From: Candidatus Alistipes excrementipullorum
GTDB lineage: Bacteria; Bacteroidota; Bacteroidia; Bacteroidales; Rikenellaceae
Reading direction: 5' to 3'
NCBI GenBank assembly: GCA_019113665.1
Contig: DXGW01000123.1
Span: forward strand, 1 to 18,878
Length of the DNA stretch: 18,878 nt
Position 1 is the stretch's first letter. Each line of letters starts with the position of its first letter. The position numbers and the translations under genes are program-made. Below the pieces are notes generated by a model that worked only from the letters and a program-made list of their open reading frames with translations, was not told the origin of the DNA and made no database searches. Below are positions 1-7,597 of the stretch, piece by piece.

Positions 1-1
1 C

Positions 2-976
2 GCTCCCGAAGAGGTGATCCTCGGCATACGGTTCAATACCGACCTGCTCATCCGCCACACACTACAATTCGCCCTGCTCGGAAACTACCGTGTAAGCGCC
101 ACGAACCGCTTTGCCAACCACTACCTCATGGCCGACGGATCGAAGGTGCAGGACAAGGACGGTTACCAGACCATGTCGTACGCCGAGTCGTTCAAGGACC
201 GCGACCCGCGCATGGTCCAGACCCTGCTGGCCCCCGGCTACAAGCAGGTGGGACAGGAGGACGAGACCGTCGAGACCATGAAGAACAACCTCGGCAGCTA
301 CAGCATCATAAAGTTCATCAGCGACGACTCGCACAACACGGCAACAACCTCGACAACCGACTGGCCGCTCTTCCGTTACCCCGAAGTGCTGCTGAACTAC
401 GCCGAGGCCAAGGCCGAACTCGGAACCCTCACGCAGGCCGACATCGAGATCACGGTGAATGCCATACGTGACCGCGTCGGAATGAAGCACATGTCGCTGG
501 AAGATGCAAACGCCGCCCCCGACGCACTGCTGAGCAGCTACTACCCCAACGTCACGCAGAGCGCCATGACCGGAGCCATACTCGAGATACGCCGCGAACG
601 TACCGTCGAGCTGGTGGCCGAAGGCTTCCGCCAGTGGGACATGCTCCGCTGGAAGGAGGGCAAGTTCCTGACGCCCAACGCATACGCCGACCACGGATTC
701 GAAGGACTCTACTTCCCTTCGCTCGGAGAATTCGACATGAACGGCGACGGCCAGGCCGACATTCTGCTCTACACCGGCGAGAAACCATCGACCAGACTCG
801 AGGCATACAGCGTCGACGAAGGCGGCCTGAAACTCTCGGAAGGCGACCACGGATACGTCCTCATGTACAACGCCGAGACATACCAGTGGAACGAGGAGCG
901 CGACTATCTGTGGCCCATACCGCAGGATCAGCGCATAGCCACCGGCGGCGCCCTTACGCAGAACCCGGGTTATTGA
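2..976 (+). CDS. SusD/RagB-family outer-membrane nutrient-binding lipoprotein, 3' part (5' end outside window)
   Basis: The frame is open from base 2, so the gene enters from the left and only about 324 C-terminal residues are present. The N-terminal signal peptide and lipobox are not visible. SusD proteins are surface lipoproteins that form the lid of a SusC TonB-dependent transporter and bind the oligomer to be imported. Supporting motifs, in order, are WPLFRYPEVLLNYAEAKAE (the TPR-region signature), EIRRERTVELVAEGFRQWD followed by MLRW, and the C-terminal YLWPIPQDQ and LTQNPGY, all hallmarks of the RagB/SusD C-terminal domain. An internal GTG at 14 is not the real start. The gene ends 19 nt before the S1/P1 nuclease, which implies one operon. 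A susC gene is expected just upstream of the window (inference). Ligand specificity cannot be read from the sequence. Confidence 0.95.
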   Translation, partial: APEEVILGIRFNTDLLIRHTLQFALLGNYRVSATNRFANHYLMADGSKVQDKDGYQTMSYAESFKDRDPRMVQTLLAPGYKQVGQEDETVETMKNNLGSYSIIKFISDDSHNTATTSTTDWPLFRYPEVLLNYAEAKAELGTLTQADIEITVNAIRDRVGMKHMSLEDANAAPDALLSSYYPNVTQSAMTGAILEIRRERTVELVAEGFRQWDMLRWKEGKFLTPNAYADHGFEGLYFPSLGEFDMNGDGQADILLYTGEKPSTRLEAYSVDEGGLKLSEGDHGYVLMYNAETYQWNEERDYLWPIPQDQRIATGGALTQNPGY

Positions 977-995
977 TAAACACGATCTCAGAAGC

Positions 996-1793
996 ATGAA
1001 AAGGTTAGTGATGATGCTCTTTGCACTCCTCGTGCTGATGCCTGCGCCAGAGGCATCGGCATGGGGGCGCGAAGGCCATGAGACGATAGCCAAGATAGCC
1101 GAGCGCAACCTGACGAAACGCGCGAAAAAACGTATCGAACGATACCTCGGCGGACACTCAATAGTCTACTATGCGAAGTGGGCCGACGAGTACAGGCACA
1201 CCCCCGAATACAAGTTCACCACAAACTGGCACGTGGTACCAGTCGACAGCAGCTGCCGCTATACCGACAACCTGCTCGACCGGAAGAAGGGCAACGCCAT
1301 TTTCGCCATCGAACAGTCGGCGGAGACCCTCCGCAACTACAGGGAGCTGCCCGACTCGACCGTTGCCGTGAACCTGAAGTTCCTCATACACTTCGTCGGC
1401 GACATGCACTGCCCCGCCCACATCAAGTACGCGGGCCGCAACATGAAGTACGACGTCCTGTTCGAGGACAAGTACCACAAACCGCACAAGTACTACATAC
1501 ACCACGTCTGGGACAACGAGATCATAACCACCACACGCATATGGTCCGTGAGCGAATGGGCCGACGAGCTCGACCGTCTCCCCGACAGAGAGATCGACGC
1601 CATCACCGCCGGTACGCCCCGCGACTGGCTGCACGATGCGGCCGTATGCTGCCTGGTGCAGTTCGACATCGCCCGGCCCGACCAACGGCTGGGACAGGAC
1701 TTCCTGAACGAGGCGCTGCCGCTGGTCGAAAGCCAGATACTCAAGGCCGGATACAGGCTTGCGGATTTGCTCAACGACCTTTTCGACCGATAG
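996..1793 (+). CDS. Secreted S1/P1-type nuclease (zinc-dependent phosphodiesterase)
   Basis: This 265-residue protein has a cleavable signal peptide (residues 1-22, cut after ASA), so the mature protein starts with Trp23, as S1/P1 nucleases do. In this family the N-terminal amino group and backbone of that Trp bind a zinc ion. All expected trinuclear-zinc ligands can be placed: W23, H28 (AWGREGH), D64 (KWAD), H79 (NWHVVPVD), H132, D136 and H142 (HFVGDMHCPAH), and H169 and D173 (HHVWD). The H132/D136/H142 and H169/D173 spacings match those of P1 nuclease. Length is normal for the family. Known members cleave single-stranded RNA/DNA and 3'-nucleotides, and the fold is shared with zinc phospholipase C, so the phosphodiester substrate is uncertain. 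It lies between the susD-like gene and three surface lipoproteins with 19- and 30-nt gaps, so it is probably a periplasmic member of the same operon. Confidence 0.93.
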   Translation: MKRLVMMLFALLVLMPAPEASAWGREGHETIAKIAERNLTKRAKKRIERYLGGHSIVYYAKWADEYRHTPEYKFTTNWHVVPVDSSCRYTDNLLDRKKGNAIFAIEQSAETLRNYRELPDSTVAVNLKFLIHFVGDMHCPAHIKYAGRNMKYDVLFEDKYHKPHKYYIHHVWDNEIITTTRIWSVSEWADELDRLPDREIDAITAGTPRDWLHDAAVCCLVQFDIARPDQRLGQDFLNEALPLVESQILKAGYRLADLLNDLFDR

Positions 1794-1823
1794 AAACCAT
1801 ATGACCAATCTAAAAACTCAACC

Positions 1824-4800
1824 ATGAAAAGATTCATATTAACATTACTGGCATTATGCCCGCTGCTTTGCGGAGTCGGCTGCAAAAACGAGTACGACGA
1901 CTCGGCTCTGTGGAAGGACATAGACCAAATGTACAAGGACCTCAACGAGTTGCGCACACAGATAACCTCCATGCAGGAGCAACTCGACGCCCTGAGTGCC
2001 ATCGCCGGCGAGAGCGGAGCCATAACCTCCATCACGCAGGACGACGAAGGCAACTACACGATAACCTACAAGGACGGCGACAACGTCGAACACACAATAA
2101 ACGTCGCCACACAGGACGATGTCGACAGCGAGCCGATCATCGGAATGCAGCAGGAGGACGGCGTATGGTACTGGACGACCACAGTCAAGGGCACAACCTC
2201 GTGGCTGCTCGACACCGACGGCGAGAAGATCCCAGTCACGGGACGTACGCCGCAGATCGGCGTCGACGAGCAGGGATACTGGACCGTCTTCGGCGAGCGC
2301 ATAACCGACGCGCAGGGCAACCCCGTCAAGTCGGAAGGCAAGGCCGCCTCGGTGATAACCGACATAACCGTCGACGGCGGATACGTTACCTTCACCCTCG
2401 GCAACGGAGTGACGGTCACGGCACAGGTCAACGACAAGTTCAACGTCAACTTCGACATCGAGGCGAAGACCGTCGTCACCGACCCCACATCGCCGCTGGT
2501 AATACACTACACGCTCGTGGGCGAGACCGAGACCTCGGTCCTCTCCATCGAGAAGTATGAGGGCATCAACGAACCCGCACTCGACACCGCCGCCAAAACG
2601 ATAACCGTAACCTTCCCCGAAGGATTCGAAGAGGGATCGCTCACCGTGATGTTCTATGACGGCGAGGACAACGTAATCATCAAGCCGCTGCTCTTCACCA
2701 CGCTCGAGGGCGAACCCACGGGCATCTGCTCGGCCGAAGACCTCAAAGCCTTCGCATCGGCCGTAAACAACGGCAAGAGCCTGACAAAATACATCATCGA
2801 CGGCGAAGTGCGCCTGATGAACGACATCGACATGTCGGGCGTCGACTGGAACGAATATGTGATCGGAGGCGTCGTTACGCCCAGCACCACGACTGCCAAC
2901 AAGGCCGTAACCTACACCGCCGGCGAGAACCGGTTCGACAAGGTCTTCAACGGTGGCGGTTTCGCCCTCAAGAACGTCGACTGGAACTTCAACCTCGCCG
3001 ACGGCAACATCTCGCACGGACTCTTCTCGTTCCTCGGCAGCGAGGCCGAAATCAAGGACCTCACCATCGAGGGCACCATCACGCTGACGGGTGAAGCCCC
3101 GCAGGGCGCTGCGGCTGCCGCATTCGCCGGTTACGCCGAAGGCAAGATCACCGGGTGCGTGAACAAGGCCTCGATAGTATTCGAGGGCAGCGACGCGTCC
3201 AACGTTTCGGTACGCGCGGCAGGTATCGCCGCGGTGGCCAACAACGCCGCAATCACCGGCTGCACCAACAACGGCACGCTCACCTGCGGACGCATCGATA
3301 ACACCGGCAACGGCACCAACAGCGGATTCCACCAGGGAGGCATCTGCGCCTTCGTTTCGGGAACGGCCGCACTGACCGACTGCACAAACAACGGCGGCAT
3401 CAGCGCACCGTCGGGCCGCGGCGGCGGTATCGCCGGCGTGATGAACGGCGGCACGATGACCCGCTGCACGAACAACGGCACCGTCCAGGACGACGTCGAA
3501 GGCCTCTTCGGCGCAAATCACAACTACAAGCGAATGGGCGGTCTGGCCGGAGGTGCCGCAGCATCGGCAACCCTCGAGTCGTGCGTCAATGCAGGCAACG
3601 TCTTCTCGCAGCTCGGCTGCCGCACCGGAGGTTTCGTCGGCCACAACGAGGCGACGATCACCGCCTGCGAAAACAAGGGCATAATCCTCTCCGACCATAC
3701 GGTCGACGGCACCAACAAGCACGGCTCGGGCTGGGCCTGCGGCTACAACAAGTCGGCGACAAGCATCACCGGCTGCATCATCGGCGGCCGCGTGGGCAAC
3801 TGGACCGACAGCAAGGACAACCCCGAATCGGCTCCCGCCGCCACATACGCCACGGCCGTACGCCACGGAGCCTTCGACCCCGCAGCCAACGGTCTCGACG
3901 ACCAGGACGACGAATACTACGAATGGACCGTCGCCGACGAGGCACAGCTTGCCGACGGCGTGACATACACGCGCTACGACCTCACGAACCATGACTCGGA
4001 CGTCTATGTGGTCACCGTAGACCTCACGAACCCCAAGGTGGTGCTCGAAACGGTCATGGCCGACGAGATCTGCCTCAACCCCAACCGCAACGGCAACTCG
4101 AACAACGGCAAGAACCTGCGCGAAACCCTCTCGGAGACCTGCCTGCGCCGCACTTCCGAAGGCCGCAACATCGTGGCCGGCGTCAACACCGGATTCTTCG
4201 AGAGCAACCTCGGGTTCCCGCGCGCATTCCACGTCGAATACGACGAACCCGTCTACATCAACAACCCCTACGTACGCGAGGCATACCCTGCACACGCACC
4301 CGGTTTCACCTTCTTCGAGGACCGCTCGGTTAGCTTCTCGAACCGTGACTTCACCGGCATGGTCAAGAGCGGCGACACCGAAGTGGAGTACTATTCGGTC
4401 AACGACACGATCGTCGCCCTCAGCAACAAGGTGCCCCTCGGATACGAATACTGCCAGACGGCAAACCTCTACACCTCGCGCTTCAAGCATGAACCGCACC
4501 CCGGAATCTACAATACGGTAAACCCGAACGCACTGTTCATCGTGGGCCGCAGCAACTCGGAACTCAAGGTCAACTGCGGATACATCGACGGTGAGGTCAC
4601 CGCCGTGGTCGACGGCCGCAACGGCGCGCAGATCGAGGTGCCGTTCGTCGAGAACCGCAACGAATGGGTGCTCCAGCTTACGGGCGAATCGGCCGAGAAG
4701 CTCGCCTCGCTCAAGGCCGGCGACCCCATATCGATAAAGGGCGACGTGACTATCGGATCGCAGACCAAACCGATAATCATGTACAACGGCAGCATGTACC

Positions 4801-5117
4801 GCTTCCTCAACAACGGGGCATGGGGCAATATCTCGAACAACGAGGAGAAACCCGCCACCGTGCTCGGTGCCGACCAGGCCGGAACGACGGTCAAGATCGT
4901 ATGCGTGAGCGGAACATCGTCGAGCGGCACGGGCATGAACTACTACCAGCTCTACCGCGTGATGTCGAAACTCGGAATGTACAACGCCATACGTTTCGAC
5001 GGCGGCGGCTCGACCTCGATGTGGACCAAGCCCGGCGGCGTGGTCTGCAAATCGTGCGACTCGAAGGGAGACGAACGCAGCTGCATGAACTACATGCATG
5101 TACGCATTCTCGAATAA
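1824..5117 (+). CDS. Surface lipoprotein: DUF4988-like N-terminus, GLUG-like repeat region, C-terminal phosphodiester glycosidase (NAGPA/DUF2233-like) domain
   Basis: This is a 1097-residue lipoprotein. The signal peptide ends in a lipobox with Cys20 (GVGC), and the KNEYDD after it fits Bacteroidota surface-export signals. Residues about 30-55 form a short coiled coil. About 60-165 is a DUF4988-like domain (ITSITQDDEGNYTITYKDG, PIIGMQQEDGVWYW, GVDEQGYWTVFG). About 195-290 looks Ig-like. About 296-690 is a Cys/Asn/Gly-rich repeat region with recurring GCTNNGT, DCTNNGG, RCTNNGT and GGIAG units (GLUG-like, probably a beta-helix). About 715-1097 is a phosphodiester glycosidase domain: AGVNTGFF (N788) and NAIRFDGGGSTSM (D1059-S1063) are its characteristic motifs. 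The mammalian relative removes GlcNAc from GlcNAc-1-phospho-6-mannose; bacterial substrates are mostly unknown. It is the first of three tandem paralogues. Domain limits are estimates by eye. Confidence 0.88.
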   Translation: MKRFILTLLALCPLLCGVGCKNEYDDSALWKDIDQMYKDLNELRTQITSMQEQLDALSAIAGESGAITSITQDDEGNYTITYKDGDNVEHTINVATQDDVDSEPIIGMQQEDGVWYWTTTVKGTTSWLLDTDGEKIPVTGRTPQIGVDEQGYWTVFGERITDAQGNPVKSEGKAASVITDITVDGGYVTFTLGNGVTVTAQVNDKFNVNFDIEAKTVVTDPTSPLVIHYTLVGETETSVLSIEKYEGINEPALDTAAKTITVTFPEGFEEGSLTVMFYDGEDNVIIKPLLFTTLEGEPTGICSAEDLKAFASAVNNGKSLTKYIIDGEVRLMNDIDMSGVDWNEYVIGGVVTPSTTTANKAVTYTAGENRFDKVFNGGGFALKNVDWNFNLADGNISHGLFSFLGSEAEIKDLTIEGTITLTGEAPQGAAAAAFAGYAEGKITGCVNKASIVFEGSDASNVSVRAAGIAAVANNAAITGCTNNGTLTCGRIDNTGNGTNSGFHQGGICAFVSGTAALTDCTNNGGISAPSGRGGGIAGVMNGGTMTRCTNNGTVQDDVEGLFGANHNYKRMGGLAGGAAASATLESCVNAGNVFSQLGCRTGGFVGHNEATITACENKGIILSDHTVDGTNKHGSGWACGYNKSATSITGCIIGGRVGNWTDSKDNPESAPAATYATAVRHGAFDPAANGLDDQDDEYYEWTVADEAQLADGVTYTRYDLTNHDSDVYVVTVDLTNPKVVLETVMADEICLNPNRNGNSNNGKNLRETLSETCLRRTSEGRNIVAGVNTGFFESNLGFPRAFHVEYDEPVYINNPYVREAYPAHAPGFTFFEDRSVSFSNRDFTGMVKSGDTEVEYYSVNDTIVALSNKVPLGYEYCQTANLYTSRFKHEPHPGIYNTVNPNALFIVGRSNSELKVNCGYIDGEVTAVVDGRNGAQIEVPFVENRNEWVLQLTGESAEKLASLKAGDPISIKGDVTIGSQTKPIIMYNGSMYRFLNNGAWGNISNNEEKPATVLGADQAGTTVKIVCVSGTSSSGTGMNYYQLYRVMSKLGMYNAIRFDGGGSTSMWTKPGGVVCKSCDSKGDERSCMNYMHVRILE

Positions 5118-5146
5118 GTTGTCGATTGTAAAAATTATTTGTCAGT

Positions 5147-7579
5147 ATGAAAAAATACATAAGCATATTGTTTGCGGTCCTCCTTTTCGCCGGCTCCTGC
5201 GCGAAATACGACGACACCCGCATAAAACAGGACCTCGATGACGTCGGGGGAATACTCGACGAACTCGAACAGAAGGCCGAAGACCTCGCTTCGCAGATGA
5301 ACGCCGTCAACGACCTGCTCAAAAGCAAGTTCATAACACTCATATCCACCGACGCCGACGGAAACCACGTCATTACCTACATGAACGACGACGGCACGAC
5401 AAGCACCGTGACCGTAGCTACGCAGGACGACGTGGTGACCATGCCCATTATCGGCATCGCCGAAGACGAAGGCGAATGGTACTGGCGTCAGACCACCGAC
5501 AACGGCGAGACCTGGGAGTGGATCTACACCGACGACTCCAAAACCGAACGCTACAGGGTCGGCGGCGAGATGCCCGAGGTAGGCATCGACGACGAGGGCT
5601 TCTGGACCGTGAACGGAACCAGACTCACCGACAAGAACGGCAACGGCATTCTGGCGAACGACGCCTCGAACATACTCTTCCGCTCGGTAACGACCGACGA
5701 GGAGACCGGCGAGGCCGTATTCACGCTCGCCGACGGCTCGGAATTCCGCATGCAGATGTTCGAGGCGCTGAAGATATCGTTCGACACCCCGACATACACA
5801 GCCGTGCCCGACGCCTCGACCAAACTCAAGATCAGGTACACGGTCGAGGGTTCGCTGGCCGAAGGCGCCCTGGTCGACATATTCACGGCCTACAACGTCT
5901 CGGCTTCGATCGACACCTCGATCTCGACCATAACCGTCTCGATGGACGGCTCGGCCGCCGAAGGCAACATTCTGGTCATGGCACACTCGCAGGGCAGCAC
6001 CGTCCTCAAGCCGCTCTTCTTCACCTACGGCTCGGCCGAGATACAGGATCCCGTCTGCAACGGGTCGACGGGTGACATCGTCATCGAAGGCGACCTCACG
6101 CAGTTCGAGGTTTCGGTATCGGCAAGCATCGACTACACGGTATCGATCGAGGAGGAGGCCCAGTCGTGGCTCTTCATGGACCAGACACGCGCCCTCACCA
6201 CACAGACATACAAGTTCACGGCCGACGCATACGAGGACGCCTCGGGCGCCATTCGCAGCGGCGAGATACGGTTCGCAAACGAACTCTACGACATATCGGC
6301 AGCCATAACCGTCAAGCAGTCGCCCAAAGCCCCCGAAGGGACCGGCGGCGGTATCGCCTCGGCAGCCGACCTGATGGCATTCGCCCAGGCCGTGAACGCC
6401 GGTGCAAGCACCACACGCTGGGAGAACGAAGCCGGCGAGATAGTGCTGCTCAACGACATCGACATGTCGGCCGTGACGGAATGGACCCCGATCGGCGGCG
6501 TCGACGGCAGCGAAACCAACACCACCGACGTCTACAAGGTCGTAAACCCGTTCAAGGGCAAGTTCAACGGACAGGGTTTCGCCATCAAGAACTTCACCTA
6601 CAACGCCGACATGAGCACCGGCCAGTACGGATACGCACTCTTCGGCTCGATCGACGGCGCTACGGTCAAGGATCTCGTCCTCGGTGACCCCGATACGGAG
6701 ATAACATGGACATTCACGGGTACGGCCGTAAAGGGTACGGGTGTCGCCTCGCTGGTGGTATACGCCCTCAACTCAACTGTCGAGAACGTCACCAACTACT
6801 ACAACATCGACTTCGCAGGCGACAACTCCGACGGCGAGATATGCTTCGCCGCAGGTATAGCCGCCGCAATGAAGAACTCGACTCTCGGCGGATCATCGTC
6901 GAGGAAGGGTTGCGTGAACAACGGTTTCGTCCGCACGGGCATAATCTCCAATACCCAGAACGGCGGCTCGGGCATGCAGACCGGTGGTATCTGCGCATTC
7001 ATGGCCAAGGACGCCGGCAACCAGATCGTCTACTGCGTCAACTACGGACACGTAAGCTGCCCGACAGGACGTACCGGAGGTATCGCCGGCACGATGATGA
7101 ACGGCAACCTCAAGAACTGCGACAACTACGGCCTCATCGAGGACAACCTCGCCGGACAACCGGGCCTCAACTACAACAACAAGCGTATGGGCGGTCTGGT
7201 GGGAGGTACCGACGACCTGCGTACGGTACTCACCGCTACGGTCGAGTCGTGCACGAACTACGGCAACGTATTCTCGCACTTAGGCTGCCGTACGGGCGGC
7301 TTCATCGGTCACTCCAATGTCCAGATCATCGGCTGCGTCAACAAGGGCGTAATCCTTTCGGACAAGTCGACGGACCACGGCCCCGGCTGGGCCTGCGGAT
7401 ACTCGGGCAAGTCGACCGACACCTGGACCAACGTCTCGAGCTGCACCATGGGCGGAAAGGTCGGCGACTTCACGCAGTACAAGGACAACCCCGACAGCGC
7501 TCCCGACGCAACGGTCGACAACGCTTTCTCGTACAAGAACGCCGAATACTTCGATCCTTCGATCAACACGGTAAACTAA
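5147..7579 (+). CDS. Surface lipoprotein: DUF4988-like N-terminus, BACON-like domain, GLUG-like repeats, no enzyme domain
   Basis: This 810-residue lipoprotein has Cys18 in FAGSC, followed by AKYDD. The order is a short coiled coil (about 22-50), a DUF4988-like domain (about 55-165, with GIDDEGFWTVNGTRLTDKNG), an Ig-like region (about 205-298), a BACON-like beta-sandwich (about 300-393, ending in ITVKQSP), and a repeat region (about 398-790) with LLNDIDMS, GCVNNG, NCDNYG, SCTNYGNV and GCVNKG units. Its repeat region is clearly paralogous to the previous gene: NKRMGGLVGG, LGCRTGGFIGH and GPGWACGY have counterparts there in the same order. It stops after the repeats, where the first and third paralogues carry enzymes. 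BACON domains are linked to carbohydrate or mucin binding, so a surface binding role is plausible (inference). Intergenic gaps are 29 nt upstream and 18 nt downstream, so it is operonic. Confidence 0.88.
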   Translation: MKKYISILFAVLLFAGSCAKYDDTRIKQDLDDVGGILDELEQKAEDLASQMNAVNDLLKSKFITLISTDADGNHVITYMNDDGTTSTVTVATQDDVVTMPIIGIAEDEGEWYWRQTTDNGETWEWIYTDDSKTERYRVGGEMPEVGIDDEGFWTVNGTRLTDKNGNGILANDASNILFRSVTTDEETGEAVFTLADGSEFRMQMFEALKISFDTPTYTAVPDASTKLKIRYTVEGSLAEGALVDIFTAYNVSASIDTSISTITVSMDGSAAEGNILVMAHSQGSTVLKPLFFTYGSAEIQDPVCNGSTGDIVIEGDLTQFEVSVSASIDYTVSIEEEAQSWLFMDQTRALTTQTYKFTADAYEDASGAIRSGEIRFANELYDISAAITVKQSPKAPEGTGGGIASAADLMAFAQAVNAGASTTRWENEAGEIVLLNDIDMSAVTEWTPIGGVDGSETNTTDVYKVVNPFKGKFNGQGFAIKNFTYNADMSTGQYGYALFGSIDGATVKDLVLGDPDTEITWTFTGTAVKGTGVASLVVYALNSTVENVTNYYNIDFAGDNSDGEICFAAGIAAAMKNSTLGGSSSRKGCVNNGFVRTGIISNTQNGGSGMQTGGICAFMAKDAGNQIVYCVNYGHVSCPTGRTGGIAGTMMNGNLKNCDNYGLIEDNLAGQPGLNYNNKRMGGLVGGTDDLRTVLTATVESCTNYGNVFSHLGCRTGGFIGHSNVQIIGCVNKGVILSDKSTDHGPGWACGYSGKSTDTWTNVSSCTMGGKVGDFTQYKDNPDSAPDATVDNAFSYKNAEYFDPSINTVN

Positions 7580-7597
7580 CCCGACGCCAAACCTACA

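Noticed and set aside
3160..3500. Regular short repeats resembling a CRISPR or minisatellite array
   Set aside because: They are in-frame coding repeats (CTNNGT-type units) with variable spacing and third-position changes, as in GLUG-like beta-helix proteins.
1854..5099. 1081-residue open frame on the - strand covering nearly the whole first surface lipoprotein gene
   Set aside because: It is a shadow of the GC-rich codon use of the + gene (few TTA, CTA or TCA codons). The + strand protein has a lipobox and recognisable domains; the antisense product has none.
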